A DNA stretch of 64,000 bases from Azolla caroliniana (taxonomy: Eukaryota; Polypodiophyta), in contig JBHGNT010000006.1 in NCBI GenBank assembly GCA_043228905.1, forward strand, positions 4,154,001-4,218,000, in the 5' to 3' direction. A program made the position numbers and the translations under genes. Of the stretch, positions 57,661 through 64,000 are shown one piece after another (position 1 is the first letter of the stretch; each line of letters opens with the position of its first letter). The notes under the pieces are model-generated. The model was not told the origin of the DNA, did no database searches, and saw only the letters and a program-made list of their open reading frames with translations.

Positions 57661-59942
57661 GCTTACACATTGATATTCTATGAATTTCAAACTTCAAAAA
57701 AAGAATATATAAGGAATTCAAAACCTCCTCTTCACACCATTTTGACCTAAACATCATCAAGACCATCATTACATCTTTTAGCTTGCTAGTTTGGCTCATA
57801 TGGTTGTAGGTTGGAGATGCAAAGTGTGATATAATCACTCTTCGCCACAACATTGGGTAACATTCTATTTACAACCACTAACATGTGAATTCATTCATAG
57901 TAGAAGTGGTTCTAATGAAGCATGTCCTTGTGGTCTTAAACTCAAATTGTAACAATATGTCAAAATCAAGTCCCCAACCTTTTTGAGGCTCACAAGTTAA
58001 CAATCACACTTTGAACTTTATTCTGACTAATTGATTTGAACTTAATCGATAAGGTTCACCTTTATCCATGTCCAAAGCCCATCAATAGTTGACTTAATAT
58101 CAAGAATGTTTATCCTAATAAGCAATTATATGCTACCTTATTAGATGTCGTTGTTAGTATGAACTTGAGATAGAAATCTATCTTGTACACCTCAAATATA
58201 TGGTTTATCATCATGACTTTGGGTCATTGGATAGAGTCATCTTTGATTCTTAGATTAGCATATAGGGAAACCTTTTTGGCTATTCTACCTTTGCTAACAA
58301 ATCATATTTGATTATGTTCATTCCCACCAAAAAGGCCTAAACTCCTCGATTTCTATAATGGTCACTACTATAATACCATTGATTGTTACAAGGAGGGTGA
58401 AACTAGTATCATCACTCTTAAAATGGGAACATAAGGCATCTTGTCATTGGATTCGTTTAGAAAGGCGGTTGAATGGAGGAAATTCCACTACCTCTCGTTA
58501 CCCAATCTTTAATGCTCCTACTTAGCTTAACGTATCATACTAGTATCTAGGGTCAATGTGAGACTTTCTCCATGCTCAGCTCTACTAGTTTGGTATGTTC
58601 CACAATCCCAAACACTTTTAATATGGGTGAAAGCTCTTTTATTGTTAGGAGTTGCTACATAAAAAAGCTAGATTGACCTCTCCTCTTTTGGACTCAAACA
58701 CGTACTCATTTTTACGGAACTCCTAGTTTCACGTAGGCTTTTAAGAGTTTCATTTTCCTTTCCTCATTGAGTGGGGGAATACCTTCTCTTCTCTAATATG
58801 TAGCTTATGCTATTCAATTTCCTCAATGTATATTACTTTTGCTCCTCACAAAATAGTCAAGTGTATTCCTATATATATTTTATTTCTACACATAGGTTAG
58901 GTGGTTGCTATTTGAGTTCGCAGTTAGTTATTGTGCATGCCACTTGATTCCACCTTTGATTTCCCTTTTCAACTGTTTTGTGAACAATTGAAAATGTCAG
59001 TCCTTAACCTATCATTTTTCTTTTACATGGCTTCCTTCTACCTTTTGGCAATGTCTACATTCCTTTCTTATGTTGTTCAAGATGTCGAGCTATTCTCTAA
59101 GTTTGGTTGATTATTTGAATTCCTACTTCTAATGGCACCATTCAAAGTAAGTTGGTGTCTATTTTCTTCTTCTTTTCTAGGGTTACCGGACAAAGTGTTC
59201 CCAATTACGTATTGTTAGAATCACCAATCAACTCTTCAATTTGCTCATCCACATATGTGATGGGTTTATTTAATAATGGGGACTCCAGAGTTTGTATATT
59301 CATAATTTCTATTAGCATCATAATATGCTCAAGTTTAGCTAGAGACTCGTTAACCATGTGTGGGCCTTAATGGTCACAACATTATAGTTAGCCACATAGG
59401 GGTTCCTCATGGGATTGTCCATGATTCTAGCAACATCTAAGAATTTTTTTTTGGCCCTTTTAATTTCTTGCAAGTGTTAAATATGAAGAATACATGAAAT
59501 GTTTTAAAATGGCAAATCTAAACTTTAAAATAATTTAGAGTATTCTAAAATTATATGCATAAAATATGTGTTCTTTAACAACTATGATGACATTTGACCA
59601 TGTTGATGTTGATGTCAATGAGGATGATGGAGACAATGTAAGTTGGCCATCTTCACTTTCATCTCCTCTGACATGTAGTTTAACTTTGACAAGAGTGTAT
59701 TTTCACAAGCATGAAGAGTCCATAATGTATATGGGAAAAACATATGATTGAATATTTACCTTATAAAAATATTACATACAGTGAGCAATGTCACAAAGCT
59801 ACAACCATGTGTGTGAAATGTGAGCAGAACCACTAGGGACTTGAACTAGGGAAGATGGTTCATTGTCAAAGAGTCACATGCATTGATTGTCGTGAGGGTG
59901 CCTTTGTATTGATATGAGTCCAATAGCTTTGTGTGCATAAAT
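57661..59942. other. intergenic, no gene recognised
   Basis: 2.3 kb of AT-rich sequence with open frames of at most 109 codons and no family motif. I see no RNA gene or clear transposon end. Confidence 0.45.
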
Positions 59943-60415
59943 TGTTAGGAAAATGTCCCTCATGTGGGAGAAGCCAACTGTTTGGGTTGAGAGCCGACAG
60001 TCGAAGACAAGGAGAAGCCGACTGTTCGGCTGGCTAAGAGCCGATAGTCGAAGCCGTGAAGAGTCGACAACATTGTATAAGTGATCCAAGTCAAAGACAT
60101 GATCGACTAGTCGGGCCGACCGGTGGTCGACGACAATGCTGACTAATTGGACGGATTGGACACTCGACACTGGAGTCGGCTAGTCGATCAGCCGACTGAT
60201 CAACGATTGTTACTGTTATTATTAGATAATAATAATAATGACCATATTTGTAAATAGCCCATATTGTGTATGAGTATAAATACACCTAGGGCAAACATTA
60301 TGTAGATGAGAACAGAGGAGAATAGAAGTGTTGAACAGGTAGAATAGAGTATAACGAAGTCCTGTGTAGAGATAGATAGATAGATAGATTATATTATTGT
60401 CTTCGGAGGTCAAAT
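59943..60415 (+). mobile_element. LTR fragment of a copia-like element
   Basis: Begins tgttaggaaaatgtccctc and contains atttgtaaatagcccatat, a TATA box gagtataaatacac at about 60271, then cctagggcaaacatta. The same module order occurs in the LTR at 62913-63435. The U3 part (59965-60190) is built of short repeats of gccgac-gtcgaag words and is GC-rich. A (GATA)n run lies at 60370-60390. No matching 3' end is visible before the LINE relic begins, so the copy is truncated. Confidence 0.65.
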
Positions 60416-60444
60416 ATGACCTATGTGACCAAAAATATTACATT

Positions 60445-61140
60445 TCACGTGGTACGTGTGAAGGTGAGTAGCGACTCTCGATGTTCAAGAACTTTACCAA
60501 TGAATGCTGCAATCCAGAGTGCACATCGTGGTTGTGAGAGAAATTCGTGCAAGGATTGGGCTCGATCGAAGAGATGTGGAAAGCATGGTCGAATATGTTC
60601 AAAGGCAGAGCATTGTATCAAAGTGTGATACTTAGACTCTCGAACTTGTTTAGGGTAAAGTGTGCATAATCGGCCACTCTCATCACTTGTGCCCCAACAC
60701 CCCATCTCACATCTCGATGCGTGCGAGCTAAGTCGCATGGAAGCAATGGTTCGAATGGTAGATATCGGGATGGGCTCTAACATGTATCGATGTGTACGGC
60801 TTCCCCGTTCCGCGAAGAAAATGGTTTTGTAGTTAGGTGCAACATTTGTAGTATAATGTGTGAAGCGTGAGACACCACATTTGTCCCATGTCATGATACA
60901 TTGGCATTGCAAAAAGGCCTCATTTACAGAGGAATCTAGTGACGCATCATGAAGCAAGTGTCTTGCATCCCATCTACCAAACCATTTTTCTAAATCTTGC
61001 ATCCAACCGGAACACAAAATTTTGCTTGTATGCGTCTTTTGGATCTTTTTGCCTGCTTCCCATGCAATTCTAGGAAGTCGATGTGAGGGGCTTTTTTGAA
61101 CCTTAAGCATGTATTCAACAACCCTTTCCATGGCCATGAT
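60445..61140 (-). pseudogene. LINE polyprotein C-terminal fragment, open for about 230 codons
   Basis: A minus-strand frame without stops runs from about 61134 to 60445. It includes a Cys/His arrangement CTLYPKQVRESKYHTLIQC followed by FPHLFDRAQSLHEFLSQP. This C-x2-ES-(H)-x-L-C pattern followed by an LF...FL block is typical of the C-terminal zinc-binding end of plant non-LTR polyproteins. No reverse transcriptase precedes it: upstream the frame enters a (GA)n tract. I regard it as a 5'-truncated LINE fragment, although its uninterrupted frame suggests a fairly recent insertion or a captured gene. Confidence 0.55.
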
Positions 61141-61150
61141 CTCAATGGGA

Positions 61151-61152
<2 letters not shown>

Positions 61153-61225
<73 letters not shown>
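61153..61225. repeat. (GA)n microsatellite left of the U6 copy
   Basis: About 36 uninterrupted GA units directly abut the first base of the U6-like sequence. Confidence 0.98.
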
Positions 61226-61228
<3 letters not shown>

Positions 61229-61308
61229 CCTTCAGGGACATCTGATAAAATTGGAACAATACAGAGAAGATTAGCATGGCCCCTACGCAAAGATGACACT
61301 CACAAATT

Positions 61309-61313
<5 letters not shown>
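61226..61313 (+). pseudogene. U6: U6 spliceosomal snRNA pseudogene (5' 88 nt)
   Basis: Starts gtcccttc-gggacat and contains gataaaattggaac, the catalytic-core region atacagagaagattagcatg, gcccct-cgcaa and gatgacac. It matches plant U6 from base 1 to about 88 of 102 with about seven differences from my recalled consensus. The ACAGAGA box is intact. It lacks the 3' end and the terminal T run, and has no upstream sequence element or TATA box, because (GA)n lies directly before it. It cannot be a normal pol III U6 gene. Confidence 0.93.

Positions 61314-61373
<60 letters not shown>
61314..61373. repeat. (GA)n microsatellite right of the U6 copy
   Basis: About 30 GA units replace the last 14 nt of U6 and separate it from the LINE-like coding tail. 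Confidence 0.98.
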
Positions 61374-61375
<2 letters not shown>

Positions 61376-61731
61376 CTTTTCAATGGGTTTTCATTGAAGG
61401 TGATAGAGTTTTACCATCCCCAGAGTATAAGATTGTGTTTGATTATTTGCGATACTTGGGCATGTGGTATATTTGGAACCTGCGGAATGGTTTCTTATTG
61501 GATGGGCTTTCAGGAGTATCTCAACAGATATGTAGGATAAAAGGAAAGTTGATTTGGCAATTTTCACAATTATGTTGTATGGGAACTTTGTCCCCAAATG
61601 AGTTACATTTGTATCGCTTTGTATTGCAGCACCTTAGAAGGTTGTCCTTGCCACATCGCTACCTTTGACGTAGTTTTGATAGCAAGGTTTTTTTGTATTA
61701 TCATGTTGTTTTAATATAAACATACATTTAC

Positions 61732-61733
<2 letters not shown>
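61374..61733 (+). pseudogene. LINE-type 3' tail relic in the same orientation as U6
   Basis: A plus frame of about 98 codons without stops runs from 61378 to a TGA at about 61668. It contains [14 protein letters not shown], which resembles the W-x-IW-x-R segment (AMWFIWIVR) near the C-terminus of the LINE relic at 11815-12620. The remaining 65 nt are T-rich 3' UTR-like sequence running into (GA)n. Homology is weak, so the assignment is tentative. Confidence 0.42.

Positions 61734-61793
<60 letters not shown>
61734..61793. repeat. (GA)n microsatellite between LINE tail and copia LTR
   Basis: Third GA block of about 30 units within 650 bp. It ends exactly where LTR-like sequence begins. Confidence 0.98.
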
Positions 61794-61796
<3 letters not shown>

Positions 61797-62000
61797 TCAC
61801 AAAGATATCCTTTGAGTTTCAGAGAGTGTTGTATCCGTTTTCTTGTATTCTCTGTTGTATAGTGGATCTCTGTTCTCGTGGTTTTCCCCGTTAAGGGTTT
61901 CCACGTTAAGCTCTGTGTATTTTGTGTATTTGTTGTTTTCACGTTCTGTCTGTACATTTCAACATATCTTCCTCACAGATATACGATCCCATCTCATCAA
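61794..62000 (+). mobile_element. 3' part of a copia LTR plus primer-binding site
   Basis: The pattern ggttttccccgttaagggtttccacgt is the usual R/U5 motif of plant copia LTRs. It is followed a little downstream by ttgtatcagagc at 62003-62014, a slightly altered primer-binding site for initiator methionine tRNA (TGGTATCAGAGC). The 5' portion of the LTR is missing at the (GA)n boundary. Confidence 0.72.
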
Positions 62001-62027
62001 ACTTGTATCAGAGCGACAAGTGCAAAG

Positions 62028-62530
62028 ATGGAAGGAAGTGTGAGTGGATTTCTAGGAATGATGGTCCTAAACTCACACAACTACGCAGACTGGAAGATCA
62101 AGATGGAAAATATTCTCATAGTCAAAGATTTGTACGAGCCCATCGATAGAGAAGAAATGCCCACGGGGGTATTGGAGTCTGAATGGAAACTCCTCAACAT
62201 GAAGGTTGTGGCCACCATCAGACAATGCGTAGATGTAAGTGTCCTTCAAAAAGTGGCGAACGACACAAATGCCTACGAGATGTGGTAGAAGTTGTTAGGG
62301 CTCTACGAGAGAAAGAATGCCTTGAACAAGACATATTTGATGAGGAAGATCGTACAACTGAAGTACAGGGAATGAGAAAGCAGAATGGAACACATCAACA
62401 CATTCATGGGGCTAGTAAATCAACTTGCGGCAATGAAGTTTCCCTTGGATGATGCTATGCAGGCCTTGCTGTTGATGTGTACCTTGTCGAACAATTGGGA
62501 GAACCAAACAATAGCTAGAAGAGGCCCAGA
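62028..62530 (+). pseudogene. copia gag relic (UBN2-type), two in-frame stops
   Basis: The start codon follows the primer-binding site by 13 nt. MEGSVSGFLGMMVLNSHNYA, then WKIKMENILIVKDLYEPI, KVVATIRQCV and later MEHINTFMGLVNQLAAMKFP and DDAMQALLLMCTLSNNWE are standard copia gag blocks. A TAG at 62286 and a TGA at about 62373 lie in the same frame, so no full Gag can be made. After about 62530 the homology stops before any CCHC zinc knuckle, and unrelated coiled-coil coding sequence follows, so the element was cut and joined or overwritten. Confidence 0.82.
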
Positions 62531-62603
62531 AGACTATTGCGGACTTGGAGCACCACCCGTAGGAAGCAACGGCCTCAACCAACACCACAACTCCCCCCAC
62601 ACC

Positions 62604-62848
62604 CGAAATAGAAAGACTCAATGAGGAGGTCGAAGCTCAAATGACAATAACGGCAAAAGCGAAAAAAGCGGCGGACCTCCCCGAGATGGAGATAGAGCAA
62701 CTCCGCTCTGAACTTCGATAGTCGTCGGATAGGGAAACAGACATTAGAGTGAAGGCGAGGAAGGGCATAAAAGTAATACAAGACAAGTTGGATGCCGAAA
62801 TTTCAGCCCTCAAACAAACAATCGAAGCGCTCAACAAACAGACATAAG
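62604..62848 (+). pseudogene. coiled-coil coding fragment, internal region of an LTR element
   Basis: A plus frame with two stops reads EIERLNEEVEAQMTI, EMEIEQLRSELR and DKLDAEISALKQTIEAL, a heptad-rich coiled coil. It precedes the LTR at 62913, so it is probably the 3' end of the internal region of a non-autonomous element of that LTR family. No protease, integrase or reverse transcriptase is present. Confidence 0.45.
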
Positions 62849-62912
62849 CAGTCGGCCGATCTGAAGGCATCACTCAGGGGCTGCACAAGGCTGCAACGAA
62901 AAAGCACCAATG

Positions 62913-63435
62913 TGTTGGGAAAACCAGGTCCCTCCGGTTTGGGATGAGCCGAATTGAAGAACAAGCTCGACCGAGGCCAAAAATCGATTTTCAAAATTGA
63001 AATCGAGAATCGATTATACCACTGATTCAAAAGACAATATTTGTAAATAGTCCAAATGTGCCCCTTGTGGGCTATACTTGTTAATAGCCAAAAAGTTGTT
63101 TTAGTATATAAACAACTAGGGCAAACATTAAGAGGTAGTTTAATCATTGTTGTATAGTTACACAAAAGGTAGTTGCCTCTGTAACTGTGAGTGAGTGAGT
63201 AGTGAGAGTTAGCCAGTAACTCTACGGTCGTCAGTTTGACGAAGGAAAGCTTAAGGTTGTTGCCTTGAAGCTTATCATTGTCCTAATTATAATGATTTAG
63301 TTTGGAGTTTGAGGACTCCTGTGGTTTTTCCCTTTCGGGTTTTTCACGTAAAGATCTTGTGTCTCAGTACTTGTGTTTTCTGCCTTCTCATTTTTCTGTC
63401 TGTGCACTACCTTTATAGATCTTTGCACCTGAACA
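62913..63435 (+). mobile_element. complete LTR (523 bp), TGTT...AACA ends
   Basis: Starts tgttgggaaaacc and ends tgaaca. It contains atttgtaaatagtcc, tagtatataaacaactaggg (TATA region at about 63098) and a U5 with gtggtttttccctttcggg. It shares module order with the LTR at 59943. The 5-nt flanks (caatg, ttaga) are not a target duplication, and coiled-coil coding sequence lies on both sides, so it is the shared LTR between two internal fragments rather than a solo LTR. Confidence 0.7.
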
Positions 63436-63477
63436 TTAGAAGTGAAACCAGTTGTGGCCAGTCACGATCCCTACACA

Positions 63478-63637
63478 ATGGTACGAGGAACAGATCAAGA
63501 GTGAGTGCCAGCTATTGAGAGAGGTTCAAGAAGGCTTGCATAAGGAAATGGGCCAGTTAGAAGAATTGCACGAAAAAGAATTGAAGGTCTGGCAAGAGGT
63601 GAAATCACGATACGAGATGCATGCGGCCTCCAATTAG
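63478..63637 (+). pseudogene. second coiled-coil coding fragment, 5' internal region after the LTR
   Basis: A frame opening 40 nt after the LTR reads TIPTQWYEEQIKSECQLL and later MGQLEELHEKELKVWQEV before a TAG at 63635. Charge and heptad pattern match the fragment upstream of the LTR. It probably represents the start of a Gag-like or structural protein of a non-autonomous LTR element, cut off by the next sequence. Confidence 0.45.
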
Positions 63638-63840
63638 TAATGGGCCCGGTTCGGTTTCGGTTCGGTTTGGTTTCTTGGCCTTCAAACCAAACCAAACCAT
63701 TTATTAATAAAAAAAACCGAACCAAACTGTTTTAAATTTTATGAAGCCATTTAAACCGAACCGTTTACGAAAAATTTAAAACCAAACCAAACTAGTTTAT
63801 CATAAATCAAAACCAAACCAAACAAAACCATTTTTTATTG
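63635..63840. mobile_element. GGTTCGG/GGTTTGG-rich element end (possibly hAT-like)
   Basis: From tagtaatgggcccggttcgg on, the plus strand has runs of ggttcggtttggttt, followed by complementary aaccaaaccaaac and aaaccgaacc copies, so the block can fold back on itself. Such subterminal GGTTCGG repeats after a TAG-type start are common in plant hAT-like and related non-autonomous elements; the family is a guess. Confidence 0.4.
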
Positions 63841-64000
63841 ATATTAATCATTATACTTATTATAAATTTGTGTGAGAAAATCATCATAAATTTATTCATC
63901 ATACTCATCATAAATTTTGTCATCATATTTATTATAAAATTTGTCATTATACTTATCATAATTTTGGTCATCATACTAATCATAAATTTGATCATCATAC
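63838..64000. repeat. AT-rich tandem array, unit about 27-30 bp, continuing past the window
   Basis: Variants of catcatactcatcataaatttt-gt recur at least five times to the window edge. A minus open frame of Met/Ile/Lys repeats across it is a repeat translation. Confidence 0.85.

Noticed and set aside
61109-61540. 143-codon plus frame spanning the U6 copy
   Set aside because: Made largely of Arg-Glu repeats from (GA)n joined to U6 sequence read as protein.

Overview
This window is nuclear DNA of a flowering plant. Its genes are split by GT-AG introns (plus one GC-AG intron), belong to plant-specific families (glutamate receptor-like channel, HAK/KUP potassium transporter, plant HMGB protein, F-box protein, DUF4378/VARLMGL protein) and sit in AT-rich DNA with Ty1/copia LTR, LINE and long GA/CT microsatellite debris. 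I cannot name the species from sequence alone. Gene density is low: five apparently intact genes in 64 kb. All five reassemble in frame across every proposed splice junction.

Layout. 1-5.9 kb: intergenic, with a purine-rich start. 5.9-10.6 kb, minus: complete GLR channel gene of six exons, including a 32-nt microexon that carries the pore loop; a (CTT)n tract upstream encodes a poly-lysine upstream ORF. 10.9-12.8 kb: two tandem-repeat blocks and a LINE zinc-binding-domain relic between 16-bp direct repeats. 17.7-18.4 kb, plus: Rab GDI pseudogene with C-terminal sequence placed before N-terminal sequence. 21.1-26.25 kb, plus: complete nine-exon HAK/KUP transporter gene. 27.8-31.0 kb, plus: complete seven-exon HMGB gene with a probable leader intron. 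32.9-36.9 kb, minus: complete four-exon F-box gene with a leader intron, convergent with HMGB. 39.0-44.0 kb, minus: complete five-exon DUF4378 gene; its upstream region is full of GA/CT repeats. 45.3-45.4 kb: a strongly self-complementary 108-nt segment. 47.8-48.7 kb: decayed copia pol. 50.3-50.8 kb: 232-bp tandem duplication. 52.4-53.2 kb: tRNA-like (SINE-type) head and a purine-rich tandem array. 57.3-57.7 kb: probable minus-strand LTR with a 19-bp inverted repeat. 59.9-64 kb: nested retroelement graveyard (two related LTRs, two LINE relics, a U6 snRNA pseudogene inside GA repeats, a copia gag with its primer-binding site, coiled-coil-coding internal fragments) ending in a GGTTCGG-rich sequence and a tandem array that runs off the window.

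The intact genes are not a pathway cluster; their adjacency looks incidental. GLR and HAK are both plasma-membrane-type cation transport proteins, HMGB is chromatin architectural, the F-box protein is a probable SCF adaptor, and the DUF4378 protein is of the TRM/LONGIFOLIA type. I found no convincing new multi-gene system. The most unusual signals are the GLR pore-loop microexon and poly-Lys uORF, the U6/LINE chimera-like arrangement, the order-swapped GDI pseudogene and the cloverleaf-like foldback at 45.3 kb. Comparisons with known families are from memory; no database search was run.
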